Notes: a model not told the origin generated them from the letters alone. A stretch of 64,000 nucleotides of DNA from Seonamhaeicola sp. S2-3 (GCF_001971785.1 NZ_CP019389.1:569001-633000), one strand, 5' to 3'. Positions 1 through 9,612 are shown, numbered from the stretch's first letter. Program-made: numbers and translations.

Positions 1-1
1 T

Positions 2-2125
2 TTACTGAATCTGAGACTCTGCTCTATTGTCTTCAATTTCAGCTACAGCTTTTAAAGCATTGTATAATTTACTATTTACAGTAGCTGATTTTTGTTGCTC
101 TACTCTATTAGCCGCAGCTTGATAATTATCTAACTCTACAGCTGGTGTTATTTTGGTAACCTGTACCATGTATACACCTCTTTCGCCATCAATTAATCCA
201 GAAGTTTCTCCTTCATTTAAACCAAAAGCAGTTCCTACAACTAAAGGCTCTCTACCAGCACCAGAAATTGTTGGATTTTTCATATTTATAGCAGATGCAG
301 TTCTTACCGTAGTATTTTCAGCAGCAGCTAAATCTTCTAAAGTGGTAGCAGATATTCTCTCTCTTATTAATTCTGCTTTTTTCTCTTTTCTAATTATTGG
401 TAAAACTTTAGCGGTAGCATCTTCAACAGACATTAAACCAGCTTTATTTTTAGCTACCAATTGCGCAACCACATATCCTCCAGGAATATTAAAACGCTTA
501 ATATCTCCAACATTAGCTTCTTCTTCAAAAGCCCAACGTACAATTTGTCTTTGGTTACCCACACCAGGAATGCTTTCATCTAAAGCCTTAATACCGTTTA
601 CAGGTCTTACAGTGTAACTGCTTTCTTCAGCTAAAGTTTCAAAATCTTTATCGGCTGCAGCTATTTCAAATTTAGAAGCTTCTCTAAATATTTTAGAAGT
701 TGTTTCTTCAGATGGCTCAATTTTTCTAGCAATACTTCCTACTTTTACAGCTCTTTTTTTACTTGTTTGTCCTTCTATTTCTATTATATGGAAACCAAAA
801 ACCGTTTTAACCACACCTAAATCACCTACTTTACCTTCAAATTCAAAGTCATTAAATTCAGGAACCATAGAGTTATATGGGTGCCAATCATAACGCCCTC
901 CGTTATCAACACTTCCTCTGTCTGATGAGAATTCTTTTACCAATTCTGGGAATTTAGAGCGGTTTCTTTTAATTACAGTTAATAAACTATCGGCTTGTGC
1001 TTTAGCTTGATCTTCTGTTAAAGTAACATCGGTACCAGCACTTTGCGCTCCTATAAAAGGAATTAAAATGTGTCTTACTTTGGCTGAGTCTGGAATTTGT
1101 TTTTCTGCAATTAATTTTGAAATTTTAAAATATCCATTCTCTTTATATGGACCATAAACTTCACCTACATTAAGTTTCATTAAACTATCTGCAACTTGAG
1201 ATGCTAAACCAGATTTAAAAACAAAACGGTCATCAAATTTAATATCAGAGTTTAGGTTTATGTATTCTGCATCATTTTTAACTTTTGAAAAAGCTATTAT
1301 AGTATCTTTTCTTCCGGTTTCATCTACCAATCTACCATTTAAAAATGTTTTAAGTTCATTGATAATAGCTGTTTCATCGGCTACTGATGCTACTTCTTCA
1401 AACTCAACAAATCTAATATCTCTAGATTCTTCTACTTGAAATTCTTTTTCGTTGTCTTTAATATAACTTGAAATATCAGACTTTGATACTTTTACAATAC
1501 TATCTGGTATAGATGAATATGGCACTTGCACATATTTAATATCTACTTTATTACCTTCTAATTTGTGCTCTAATTCACCTTCAGCCAAAGTACCTGTTAA
1601 ACCAGCTTTAACTAAGTTGTAGTAGTTTTGTTGTAAGGCATTAGTAGCAATAGATTGTTCGTAATCTATCCAACTTGCATAACCTGTTGGCGAATTATCT
1701 TTAAGGTTTGCTATGTACTCATTTAACTTATTTTCGTCAAATATTCCAGCTTCATTTAAAAACTGCGGATTAGTAGCCAATGCTGTTTTTAATAAATCTC
1801 TCATTTGGTCTTTTTCAACAGAAATTCCTAAAGCTTCAAATTGAGTTTCTAAAACGTTTTGTCTCACTTCTTGATCCCAAACTCTATTCATTACTTGAGT
1901 AGTTGTGGCACTAGAACCCATTTGTCTTTGAAGATTTTCTACTTTTAATTGAAACTCTTCACGAGAAATATCTTTACCGTTAATTGACCCAATTACATTT
2001 TGAGATTTACCAGAAAAGCTTGCGCTTCCATCAAAAAGACCAGATAGTACAAATGCAAATAAAGCCATTGCTATTACAACTATTAATACTATGGTTTTTT
2101 GTCTAATCTTATTTAAAATTGCCAT
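2..2125 (-). CDS. ppiD: PpiD/SurA-like peptidylprolyl isomerase
   Basis: Membrane-anchored periplasmic foldase, probably helping outer-membrane and secreted proteins to fold. The 707-residue product has a single hydrophobic anchor at about residues 12-30 after a basic start, a SurA_N/PpiD-like chaperone region to about 200, and a parvulin domain near 345-460 recognisable by AKVRHILIPF and by GGRYDW...VFGFHIIEIEG. A second degenerate PPIase-like segment may follow. The stop codon is at the very edge of the window, so the gene is complete. It is the last of a minus-strand envelope gene run that includes lptC. Family is clear; whether it is functionally PpiD or SurA is inference. Confidence 0.9.
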   Translation of the reverse strand: MAILNKIRQKTIVLIVVIAMALFAFVLSGLFDGSASFSGKSQNVIGSINGKDISREEFQLKVENLQRQMGSSATTTQVMNRVWDQEVRQNVLETQFEALGISVEKDQMRDLLKTALATNPQFLNEAGIFDENKLNEYIANLKDNSPTGYASWIDYEQSIATNALQQNYYNLVKAGLTGTLAEGELEHKLEGNKVDIKYVQVPYSSIPDSIVKVSKSDISSYIKDNEKEFQVEESRDIRFVEFEEVASVADETAIINELKTFLNGRLVDETGRKDTIIAFSKVKNDAEYINLNSDIKFDDRFVFKSGLASQVADSLMKLNVGEVYGPYKENGYFKISKLIAEKQIPDSAKVRHILIPFIGAQSAGTDVTLTEDQAKAQADSLLTVIKRNRSKFPELVKEFSSDRGSVDNGGRYDWHPYNSMVPEFNDFEFEGKVGDLGVVKTVFGFHIIEIEGQTSKKRAVKVGSIARKIEPSEETTSKIFREASKFEIAAADKDFETLAEESSYTVRPVNGIKALDESIPGVGNQRQIVRWAFEEEANVGDIKRFNIPGGYVVAQLVAKNKAGLMSVEDATAKVLPIIRKEKKAELIRERISATTLEDLAAAENTTVRTASAINMKNPTISGAGREPLVVGTAFGLNEGETSGLIDGERGVYMVQVTKITPAVELDNYQAAANRVEQQKSATVNSKLYNALKAVAEIEDNRAESQIQ

Positions 2126-2346
2126 TTTTTATGTGTGATTTTATAAACCCTAAGGTGTTTTCAATTTAATATTAGAAATCAATCAAAACAGACTGATTGA
2201 CAAAAATATCGTGCGCGAAAATACCATTTTCTATTTAATAATAAAAGCCGAAACCATCAATAATTGAATTAAACTACTCCATTGTTGAGAGTATTTTTTT
2301 TTTAATTTAAATAAACGGCTTTAAAACTCAGTAATTATTACCCTAG

Positions 2347-3636
2347 TTAATTATCTTCTAACAACTTAAGTGTTACTAAATCTATTTTTGTGTTTGATAC
2401 TTCTTTGATAATAAATTTGAAATCCTCAATTAATACTACATCATCTTTTTCTGGAATTTCTTCAGTATGATTCACTATCAAGCCCCCTAATGTTTCGTAG
2501 TTTTCGTTTTCGGGTAAATTTAATTTATAAGTTTCATTTATATAATCTACTTCTAATCTAGCCGAAAACTTAAATGTATTTTCATCAATCCTTTCCTCTA
2601 TTAAATCAATAGTGTCATGTTCATCTTCAATTTCGCCAAATAATTCTTCAACAATATCTTCAACCGTCATAATGCCCGAAGTACCACCATACTCATCTAT
2701 TACAACAGCCATACTGCGGTGTTTTTTTGTAAGCACATTTAGCACATCTTTTATAAGAACCGTTTCTGGAACAAACTCTACGGGCAGCATCATTGATTTT
2801 ATGTTCTTGTGCTTTTTAAAGAGCTCAAAAGAATGCACATAACCTAAAATATCATCAATAGTGTCTTTATATACCAAAATTTTTGTTCGGCCTGTTTCTG
2901 TAAAGAGCGTACTTAGTGTTTTTATAGATTCATTTATTTCAACAGCAATAATTTCGGTTCTAGGAATCATTACTTCACGCGCTTTAACCTCTGAAAACTC
3001 TAATGCATTTTGAAAAATTTGAATTTCAGAATCTACCTCGTCATGCTCTTCAACAGATTCCATTTGTTCGCTTATATAATTACCCAGTTCTACTTTTGTG
3101 AAAGCTAGTTGAATTTGGTCGCCTTCAGTTTTAAAAAACGTTTTGAGTATAAAATCTGAAATCCAAATTATAAACCCAGATATTAAACTAAATAATAGAT
3201 AAAAAATATACGCTGGTACCGCTAATACTTTAACAAGGGTGTTGGCATAAATTTGAAAGAATACTTTGGGTAAAAATTCAGCAGTAATTAAAATTATAAA
3301 AGTTGAAATAACAGTTTGAGATAGTAAACTTAAATCTGTTAATACATAATTTACAAAAGAACTTGAGCTTGGTAATAACGTTTGGAACCAATTAACTAAT
3401 AAATCCCCCATAAAAAAACCATAAATAACTAATGCTATATTGTTACCAATAAGCATAGTGGTTATAAATTTTGAAGGTTTTGCAGTGAGCTTACTTAAAA
3501 CTTTTGCTAATAGGCCTTCTTGCTTTTTTTCTATTTCAATATGTATTTTATTTGAAGACACATAAGCAATCTCCATACCCGAAAAAAATGCCGAAAGCAT
3601 TAAAGACACAACAATTATTACAACATACAGTGTCAT
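2347..3636 (-). CDS. CNNM/CorC-HlyC family membrane protein (GldE-like)
   Basis: Integral membrane protein of the CNNM/CorC (hemolysin C-like) family. An N-terminal DUF21 membrane domain with about four hydrophobic segments covers residues 1-190. A CBS-domain pair follows at about 210-330 (AREVMIPRTEI, VVIDEYGGTSGIMTVEDIVEE), then a C-terminal CorC/HlyC transporter-associated domain (345-425). Members act in Mg/Co transport or tolerance, and a Bacteroidota paralogue, GldE, is linked to gliding motility; sequence alone does not say which this is. It ends 221 bases before ppiD and starts 7 bases after the small membrane gene upstream, so these are likely cotranscribed. Confidence 0.88.
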   Translation of the reverse strand: MTLYVVIIVVSLMLSAFFSGMEIAYVSSNKIHIEIEKKQEGLLAKVLSKLTAKPSKFITTMLIGNNIALVIYGFFMGDLLVNWFQTLLPSSSSFVNYVLTDLSLLSQTVISTFIILITAEFLPKVFFQIYANTLVKVLAVPAYIFYLLFSLISGFIIWISDFILKTFFKTEGDQIQLAFTKVELGNYISEQMESVEEHDEVDSEIQIFQNALEFSEVKAREVMIPRTEIIAVEINESIKTLSTLFTETGRTKILVYKDTIDDILGYVHSFELFKKHKNIKSMMLPVEFVPETVLIKDVLNVLTKKHRSMAVVIDEYGGTSGIMTVEDIVEELFGEIEDEHDTIDLIEERIDENTFKFSARLEVDYINETYKLNLPENENYETLGGLIVNHTEEIPEKDDVVLIEDFKFIIKEVSNTKIDLVTLKLLEDN

Positions 3637-3642
3637 TTAATT

Positions 3643-3831
3643 TTACTTGTTTCTGTTTTGAAACTTTTTTCTAAACTTTCGTCTGAAGAAAAACATAAAA
3701 ATTGCTAAAGCAGCAAATCCTAACGATATATAGGCACCGTTAGTTCCATTACCCCATTTAGAGATGCCATCATATAAAAACAATGCTGCAAAAACCAAAT
3801 AAACATATTGAAAAATACTTAAATATTTCAT
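3643..3831 (-). CDS. Small two-helix membrane protein, unknown function
   Basis: Not recognised beyond being a small inner-membrane protein. The 62 residues hold two hydrophobic segments (about 7-22 and 33-48) and a very basic tail (FFRRKFRKKFQNRNK), which predicts a cytoplasmic C-terminus. It sits between lptC and the CorC-like gene on the same strand, 6 bases before the latter, so it is probably part of the same transcript. Tight packing and a start directly after an A/T-rich leader support a real gene. Confidence 0.7.
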   Translation of the reverse strand: MKYLSIFQYVYLVFAALFLYDGISKWGNGTNGAYISLGFAALAIFMFFFRRKFRKKFQNRNK

Positions 3832-3885
3832 TTATATATAATTTGTGTAAAGATAGTTAAAATAGGAAAGCAATAAATAAGAAGC

Positions 3886-4437
3886 TTAATCATCTACAGC
3901 AATAATACCAGTAACTTCTAATACTTCTGCATTTGTAAAACTGCCATTAGAATCAAACCCATTACCATGAATAATATCTTGTTCAGACTCAAATGTAACT
4001 GGTACGTTAGTAAACAACCATTCTTTTTTTCTATCGAAATAAAGTTGTTCTGATTTTAAAATTCTTTTATCGTGCGTGGTTATAACTACATTTCCTTGTA
4101 AATCTATAATACTTGTTGCATCATAAATAATAGCGTAATCTGATACAATAGTGCTTTTTTTGGCATCATCATAAATGTAAAGTGTAATGCCATCTGGAAA
4201 TTCATAATAAGGAAAATCTCTATTAGAATAGTCTTTCATTGTTTTCCCTATTAAGTGTCTGGTAACCTTTCCAGAATCTGTATATTTTAAATTGATGTTT
4301 TCTGCCTCACCAATAGGTTCGTTTTCAGATATTCCTATTTTCTGAACTTCAGCATAGTTGTCTTTACATGAAAAAAACATAGTCACAGTTAAGACTGTGA
4401 CTATGTTTAATATATAATATTTAACTGTTTGTTTCAT
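3886..4437 (-). CDS. lptC: LPS export periplasmic protein LptC
   Basis: LptC links the inner-membrane LptBFG ABC transporter to the periplasmic LptA bridge that carries lipopolysaccharide to the outer membrane. The 183-residue product has an N-terminal hydrophobic segment ending in FFSC, so the Bacteroidota copy is probably a lipoprotein. The beta-rich OstA/LptC core follows, with IIDLQGNVVITTHDKRILKS and LYFDRKKEWLFTNVPV, the repeating strand pattern of the family. The neighbours, a TPR protein upstream and CorC-like/PpiD downstream, are the usual flavobacterial arrangement. Confidence 0.85.
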   Translation of the reverse strand: MKQTVKYYILNIVTVLTVTMFFSCKDNYAEVQKIGISENEPIGEAENINLKYTDSGKVTRHLIGKTMKDYSNRDFPYYEFPDGITLYIYDDAKKSTIVSDYAIIYDATSIIDLQGNVVITTHDKRILKSEQLYFDRKKEWLFTNVPVTFESEQDIIHGNGFDSNGSFTNAEVLEVTGIIAVDD

Positions 4438-4473
4438 TTATTGTTTTGAGAGTTAACTCAAACCGCAATACAT

Positions 4474-5856
4474 TTAGTTTATTGAAGGAACAGTAACTTG
4501 TCCATTTATCCAACAGCCAATTTTAATAACTTGACCTGAGTTACCAGCACTAAAATTTTCGGCTTTTTGAGGTGCTTTAGCTTTATAATTAGCTACCGAC
4601 TTAGCAGCATTTTTCTTTTGAGTAGGATCTACTCTTGCGGCTTTTTGTGCTTCTTGAGCAGCTAACCAATATACGGCTCTTTTGTTAAATGTTGTATCTC
4701 CACAGCTATTCGCGCTAGCGGCATACATAGCTGCTATTGATAAATGTGGACGACCATTTGATGGATTTAATTTTAAAGAGTTTCTAAAATATGTTCTTGC
4801 TTGACCATATCTTCCTTTCTTTTTAAGAATTAAACCAATTCTGTTAGCTAAATTAGCTTTTTTAAAGGTGTCTTCTTCTAAATCATATGATTCTTTAAAG
4901 TAACCAATTGCTTCGTTTTCTTTTCCGTTTTTAAATAAAACTGTTCCAACAAAGTATTTAGTATCTGCTGATGGTGCTGCTTCATCATAAGCTTTTACCA
5001 TTTTTTCATATAGTGGGTCGTCAGTACAATCTTTGTAGTACATTCTACTTACTGCACGTTTTAACCAAACACCATCTGTTTTGTTTTCTTCAAAATCTCT
5101 ATGGTATAAAGGAATTAAGTTCTCACAGTTTGCACGAGGCCCTAATTTACCATCAATACCTGATGAAATTTTATCATAAGCATTTAATACTTGTCCATAA
5201 TATCTTTTATACTGACCTTCTTTTTTTGTTAGCGCTGTTCCTGCATCTTCTTTAGCTACTAACTTATTTAATTTTTCTGAAGCTATTTTAATTTCATCTT
5301 CAACTTTTTCAATCACATCATCATACTTGTTAAATAAATCTTCAGCTGGTTTTTTCTTAGCATCATATAACTCAACCATTAAAGAAAAATAACTGTATAA
5401 ACTTTTTGGATTTTTAAAGTTCTTTTTATCGGCAATATAAACTTCATCAAAACATTTATATAATTCTTCAGCAGATTTACCAAGCTCTTCTCTGTTATCA
5501 TACATTAATTGGCAAGCCATAGCACCATATTTTCCTTTAGGTGTTTTACTTGCAAAATATTGAGCTCTTTGATCATAAAGTTTAATTAAATCGTTTATAA
5601 AAGCAACTTTTTCTGCTCCAGTAGTATTTTCAATCTTGTGATTTAAAATTTTCTCCCCATCTACATATATGGCATTATTAAATTTTGGGCATTTATTTCT
5701 TACTGCCATCCAAGGCTCATATGCCGCATCGTAATTTTTTGCTTTTACATACTCATGAAATATAGATAATTTAGCCATACACTCTTCATCTTGTTGTGCA
5801 AAACCAAAACTTACCGCCATGAATAATGTTAATAATAAAGTAATTCTCGTCTTCAT
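4474..5856 (-). CDS. Secreted tetratricopeptide-repeat protein
   Basis: Exported TPR protein with no assigned function. Residues 1-20 form a signal peptide (MKTRITLLLTLFMAVSFGFA then QQ). The body is helical, with several TPR-like pairs, clearest at about 300-375 (YFVGTVLFKNGKENEAIGYF, then a repeat with GRYGQARTYFRNSLKLNPSN). The C-terminus ends in a short beta-rich tail with one Cys. It lies between the outer-membrane protein gene upstream and lptC downstream, spacings 19 and 36 bases, consistent with one operon. A scaffold role in envelope assembly is likely but only inferred from the repeats and context. Confidence 0.75.
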   Translation of the reverse strand: MKTRITLLLTLFMAVSFGFAQQDEECMAKLSIFHEYVKAKNYDAAYEPWMAVRNKCPKFNNAIYVDGEKILNHKIENTTGAEKVAFINDLIKLYDQRAQYFASKTPKGKYGAMACQLMYDNREELGKSAEELYKCFDEVYIADKKNFKNPKSLYSYFSLMVELYDAKKKPAEDLFNKYDDVIEKVEDEIKIASEKLNKLVAKEDAGTALTKKEGQYKRYYGQVLNAYDKISSGIDGKLGPRANCENLIPLYHRDFEENKTDGVWLKRAVSRMYYKDCTDDPLYEKMVKAYDEAAPSADTKYFVGTVLFKNGKENEAIGYFKESYDLEEDTFKKANLANRIGLILKKKGRYGQARTYFRNSLKLNPSNGRPHLSIAAMYAASANSCGDTTFNKRAVYWLAAQEAQKAARVDPTQKKNAAKSVANYKAKAPQKAENFSAGNSGQVIKIGCWINGQVTVPSIN

Positions 5857-5875
5857 GATATAAATTGTTCTGTGT

Positions 5876-7186
5876 TTAATTATACTTTCTTTTCTGGAAC
5901 CATCTATCGCCCAAAGATAAACTTAATTGTAAATTAATAAAATTCTCTTGTATTAAATTATTATTAGTTGTTCCACGTTTACCTACTTCAAATCCTACAT
6001 TGGCACTAGATATACCTCCACTTAATGGTAACCCTACTCCAAAAGATATGCCAAACTCTTTAATTGCTTCTGAATTTATATTAAGCCCTGTATCCTCATA
6101 CCTAAAACCAGCCCTATAAACAGTTCTTTTAAAATAATTATTTAACGATCTGTAATCTGGTATAAAAAATCCTCCAACAGAAATGGTAGTGGCATCTTTG
6201 TGAGTTGGCCCATTAGGCGGCATACTTGACGATATGGGTCTTCTCAAATTACTAGTGTTTTGAAATAAGTATTCTGCCCCAACAAACCATTTTCTGGGAG
6301 CTCCAACACCTAATCCAACAGTAAATATTGATGGCAGGATTAATTCTGTTTCGGCTTGACCTAAAGATTCTAAATCTATTTCATCAGAATCATTCACATA
6401 CTCTTGCCCTGTAGTAGAAGTACTTATTGTTTCAATGGAACGATTATTTTTAGAAGTTATAGTACTTTCTGGTGAGTAGGTTGCAGTAGCAGATAATTCT
6501 AATTTATTAGTTACCATTCTCTTGTATGAAACACCAAAATTTAAATTCAATCCACTTAAATCAGACCGGTTACTTTCTCTTGATTGATATATAATTGGCA
6601 CGCCATTATCATATTGGTACTCTACAATACTATTTTGAATATTTCCAAAATTATAATGGGCATCTACACCTATGCTTAAACCATCTGCTAGTCTATATCC
6701 TAGTCCTAAAAAAACTTTGTTTACTCCTCCTTCTCCTCTAAACCTATTTTGTATATCTCCGTCATTGTTTAAAGATTCAAGCTTATATCCAACCGATGTA
6801 TTAGGCAATAATCCAAATCCAAATCCAAACCTGCCCATTGGTATAGCCAAAGCTATATAATCAAAAGTTGTAGAGCTAGCCTCTTCTGAACTAGAATCAG
6901 TTTTTAACTTAATACTATTATGGCTCCCTCCTATGGCAAATTTAACTGGTCTGCTTTCTCCATTGAAAGCTTGTAGATTTTTAGTAGCATAAGATGCTGG
7001 GTTACGTAAATTAACATGGATACTATCAATAAAAACACTTATACCACCCATACTTCGGTTTTCAACAGTGCCTTTAAATTTTTGGTTCCCTAAACCGTAA
7101 AAAGAATATGGAGATGCTGTACCCTCTTGCCCATGTATTTGATATGCAATTAAGGTAACAAAAACTATTACAAGTTTTTTTATCAT
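5876..7186 (-). CDS. Outer-membrane beta-barrel protein, FadL-like fold
   Basis: Predicted outer-membrane protein of 436 residues. It has a signal peptide (MIKKLVIVFVTLIAYQIHG) and then long alternating polar/hydrophobic strands rich in Gly and aromatic residues (FGFGFGLLPNTSVGY, SIGVDAHYNFGNIQ, YRAGFRYEDTG). It ends in an aromatic strand near the C-terminus (QLSLSLGDRWFQKRKYN), as in OmpP1/FadL/TodX-type barrels. The substrate is unknown. The start codon overlaps the coaX stop as ATGA, so the two are translationally coupled. The coupling is widespread in flavobacteria and does not by itself show a shared pathway. Confidence 0.78.
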   Translation of the reverse strand: MIKKLVIVFVTLIAYQIHGQEGTASPYSFYGLGNQKFKGTVENRSMGGISVFIDSIHVNLRNPASYATKNLQAFNGESRPVKFAIGGSHNSIKLKTDSSSEEASSTTFDYIALAIPMGRFGFGFGLLPNTSVGYKLESLNNDGDIQNRFRGEGGVNKVFLGLGYRLADGLSIGVDAHYNFGNIQNSIVEYQYDNGVPIIYQSRESNRSDLSGLNLNFGVSYKRMVTNKLELSATATYSPESTITSKNNRSIETISTSTTGQEYVNDSDEIDLESLGQAETELILPSIFTVGLGVGAPRKWFVGAEYLFQNTSNLRRPISSSMPPNGPTHKDATTISVGGFFIPDYRSLNNYFKRTVYRAGFRYEDTGLNINSEAIKEFGISFGVGLPLSGGISSANVGFEVGKRGTTNNNLIQENFINLQLSLSLGDRWFQKRKYN

Positions 7187-7914
7187 TCGTTTAAATTAGT
7201 TTGTAAAATATAGTTCAATCCTTCTAAAAGAAAATTAGAATGGGCAAATATGCTACTTTTTAATTGTTTAGACAAGAAATTAGCATCACCACCTGTTAAA
7301 ATAACTGTTAAATCTGGATATTTTTGTTTATATTCATTAATAACACCATCAATTTCATTTAAAATACCATTTACAACACCAGAATGTATCGATTCTTTAG
7401 TACTCTGCCCAATAATACTTTTTGGTCTCTCTGTCTCTAATAACGGTAAGTTGGCCGTTAAATTATTTAAAGACTTATATCTTACTCGCAACCCTGGAGA
7501 TATGCCTCCTCCTAAATATTCATTTTTGTTATTTTTGAAATCGTAAGTAATACAAGTACCCGCATCAATAATTAAAACATCTTTTTTAGGAAAACATTTT
7601 ACAGAAGCACTAACTAGTGCAATTCTATCTACTCCTAATGTTTGGGGTGTTTTGTATTTATTTTTAAAAGGAAGCTTAGTTTTAGAATCTAACACAAAAA
7701 GGTCTAATGTTTTTTTAATTTCATCAAATTGTTCCACCTCTAATTTACCAACTGAAGAAATAATTCCTTTTTTTATTGATTTGTATTTTTTTAATATTAA
7801 AACAATAGATGTGCTTAAATCATCATTTGTTACAACCATTTTCTGTTTTAACGTATTCCCACTAAAAACAGCAAGTTTCACATAAGAGTTTCCTACATCA
7901 ATAATTAAATTCAT
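7183..7914 (-). CDS. coaX: Type III pantothenate kinase
   Basis: CoaX phosphorylates pantothenate with ATP, the first step of coenzyme A synthesis, in the cytoplasm. The 243-residue product shows the ASKHA-fold motifs of the family: the N-terminal phosphate loop LIIDVGNSYVKLAVF, the GVDRIALV motif around residue 93, the LIIDAGTCITYD motif carrying the catalytic Asp, and a late VILTGGDA motif. Length matches the family. It heads the minus-strand run of envelope genes and overlaps the outer-membrane protein gene by 4 bases. Confidence 0.93.
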   Translation of the reverse strand: MNLIIDVGNSYVKLAVFSGNTLKQKMVVTNDDLSTSIVLILKKYKSIKKGIISSVGKLEVEQFDEIKKTLDLFVLDSKTKLPFKNKYKTPQTLGVDRIALVSASVKCFPKKDVLIIDAGTCITYDFKNNKNEYLGGGISPGLRVRYKSLNNLTANLPLLETERPKSIIGQSTKESIHSGVVNGILNEIDGVINEYKQKYPDLTVILTGGDANFLSKQLKSSIFAHSNFLLEGLNYILQTNLNE

Positions 7915-8026
7915 AATTTTTATTAAGCTGCAAAATTACAAAACACTGAGGATTATACTCTTAATTAAATTATAATATTGAATATCAAAATAAAATTAAA
8001 AACAGGTCTTTTTTTTTATTTTTATT

Positions 8027-8057
8027 TTGGCAAATAATAAAAATGATTTTATATTTG
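8027..8057 (+). promoter_or_regulatory. Promoter of tRNA-Phe
   Basis: TTG at 8027-8029 and TATATTTG at 8050-8057 fit the Bacteroidota -33/-7 promoter (TTG, about 20 bases, TAnnTTTG). The tRNA begins 15 bases after the -7 element. Confidence 0.75.
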
Positions 8058-8072
8058 CAACCGCTTTAGCGA

Positions 8073-8145
8073 GGTACCTTAGCTCAGTTGGTAGAGCAAA
8101 GGACTGAAAATCCTTGTGTCCCTGGTTCGATTCCTGGAGGTACCA
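8073..8145 (+). tRNA. tRNA-Phe (GAA)
   Basis: A 73-base cloverleaf. The acceptor stem GGTACCT pairs with AGGTACC (8138-8144). The D stem is GCTC/GAGC, the anticodon stem AAGGA/TCCTT with loop CTGAAAA (anticodon GAA), and the T arm CCTGG-TTCGATT-CCTGG. The discriminator is A and CCA is not encoded (CAA follows). A terminator follows at once, then an insertion sequence. Confidence 0.97.
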
Positions 8146-8148
8146 CAA

Positions 8149-8184
8149 AAAAATCCCGAAACACTAATGTTTACGGGATTTTTT
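8149..8184 (+). terminator. Rho-independent terminator of tRNA-Phe
   Basis: AAAAATCCCG (8149-8158) pairs with CGGGATTTTT, and inner AAACA/TGTTT extends the stem around a CTAA loop. A T-run ends it, 3 bases after the tRNA. Confidence 0.88.
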
Positions 8185-8246
8185 GTTTATAATGGGACAA
8201 CATGGGATCATGACGGATCAAGTCCAAAATCTGGGTTTTTACCATT

Positions 8247-9182
8247 TTAAGAATATAATTTAATCAAGCGATATAAGAAGTATTCCGTATTCCTGACTCC
8301 CCTAAATTGAGATCTAAAAGCCTTTACTTTGGCATTAAAGGATTCAGCTGAAGCATTAGTACTTCTGTTTATAAAATAGTTGAGTACAGAGCGGTAATTT
8401 AAAGTAATACTATTGGCTACCGTTTGGAAGCTCTTAAATCCTGACTCCTCTACATCTTTGTACCAGTGGGCTAGTTTGGTGTAAGCTACTTTAATATCTA
8501 TGGCTTGGTTAAAAATATTCCTCAAGCCTTGAACAAGTCCATAAGCTTTCTTTAATTCTGGGTATTCATTAAACAATATCTGTCCCCTCTCTTTCTGATT
8601 TGGAGTCCATTTATCTGGGGATTTATACAGTAGATATCTACTCCTGGCCAGGAGTTGTTTTGAGCTATCACCATTAGAAAAAGTTACAGGTTTAAATTCT
8701 TTGTCGGCAGCTCTAGATAGCTTTATCTGTTCATTTTCTTGATCCAAAGCTTCCCATCGGTATTTGATACGAAGATCTTGGAGCGCCTCTATTGCCAGCT
8801 TCTGTACATGGAACCTGTCTGTTACTTGGATGGCTTTCGGGAAACATTTAGTGGAGATTGTTTTCATAGAGTTAGCCATGTCTAAGGTAATCTCTTTCAC
8901 TTTAGCACGCTTCTTTGCTGGGATCTTCAAGAGTTGTTCGATAATAGGCTCCACTTTAGTTCCGTGGAATATCCCAACTAAAGCCCCTTTCTTTCCTTTG
9001 GCCTTCTTATTGGTAATGATGGTATAGAGCTCTCCCTTGGACAGCGCTGTCTCATCAATGGATAAATAAGAACCTAAGTTTTCAGGGAAAACAAGCCACT
9101 GTTTAGCATGACTCTTATGCTCCCATTGCTTAAAATCACTTAAGTGATCCTTATAATGTCTTTGAAGCCTTTTTCCGGACAT
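8247..9182 (-). CDS. ISL3-like transposase, catalytic part
   Basis: DDE transposase of the ISL3 type. Catalytic acidic residues are seen in LSIDETALSKGE (first Asp), ITLDMANSM...VTDRFHVQKL (second Asp region) and STNASAESFNAKVKAFRSQF (Glu, with the typical ESFN-K-R signature). The frame stays open upstream of this ATG for about 16 more codons (...LSSQQLGHQYGM, HTH-like). It therefore probably continues from the 128-codon ORF by a shift in frame, or starts within the overlap. Length of 311 residues plus the N-terminal part equals a full ISL3 transposase. No internal stop. Confidence 0.85.
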   Translation of the reverse strand: MSGKRLQRHYKDHLSDFKQWEHKSHAKQWLVFPENLGSYLSIDETALSKGELYTIITNKKAKGKKGALVGIFHGTKVEPIIEQLLKIPAKKRAKVKEITLDMANSMKTISTKCFPKAIQVTDRFHVQKLAIEALQDLRIKYRWEALDQENEQIKLSRAADKEFKPVTFSNGDSSKQLLARSRYLLYKSPDKWTPNQKERGQILFNEYPELKKAYGLVQGLRNIFNQAIDIKVAYTKLAHWYKDVEESGFKSFQTVANSITLNYRSVLNYFINRSTNASAESFNAKVKAFRSQFRGVRNTEYFLYRLIKLYS

Positions 9183-9225
9183 ACCATACTGGTGCCCAAG
9201 TTGTTGGCTGCTCAGAGCAGTATTA

Positions 9226-9612
9226 TCAGTCGATTTCTTTTAAAAAAGCAGCAAACTCTTTTGATATTCGAGTTCCCTGTGCAATAAATTCATCCCATTC
9301 ACGACTTACTTTAATCCTCTTTTTATCAAGTAGAACGTCCCAACGCCTTCGTTTAAGATTTAATGATAGTAGATTGTCTCGAACGGGATAATCCTCGATT
9401 ATTCGAGGCTCCATGAAGCCACTGGCTTTATACTTGCAATCCTTGTACTTAGATGGTATTTGTTTTTTCTCCTCCAAATATATCGTTAGACGGTTCTCAT
9501 ATAAAACATGCTTTATAGGCTTCTTATCGAATCCAACAATATCAAAATACTCTAATATTCCTTCTGGTAATATTAAACTTAACAAGGATAACTCAGTGTC
9601 TTTATTCATCAA
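9226..9612 (-). CDS. ISL3-like transposase, N-terminal part
   Basis: Encodes 128 residues corresponding to the N-terminal region of this transposase group (..CKYKASGFMEPRIIEDYPVRD..RRWDVLLDKKRIKV). Transposases of this family usually carry zinc-ribbon-like Cys pairs here; only a single Cys is visible. Its stop overlaps the open stretch of the downstream catalytic frame by about 12 bases, in the +1 relation (430 bases between starts). The ribosome would have to shift +1 (or -2), or re-initiate, to make a full transposase. Confidence 0.78.
   Translation of the reverse strand: MMNKDTELSLLSLILPEGILEYFDIVGFDKKPIKHVLYENRLTIYLEEKKQIPSKYKDCKYKASGFMEPRIIEDYPVRDNLLSLNLKRRRWDVLLDKKRIKVSREWDEFIAQGTRISKEFAAFLKEID

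Noticed and set aside
153-617. 154-codon open frame on the plus strand
   Set aside because: It lies inside ppiD in antisense; the minus frame has clear domains and this one has none.
8205-8214. Target duplication of the ISL3-like element
   Set aside because: The bases outside the left end do not match those outside the right end (9674 onward).
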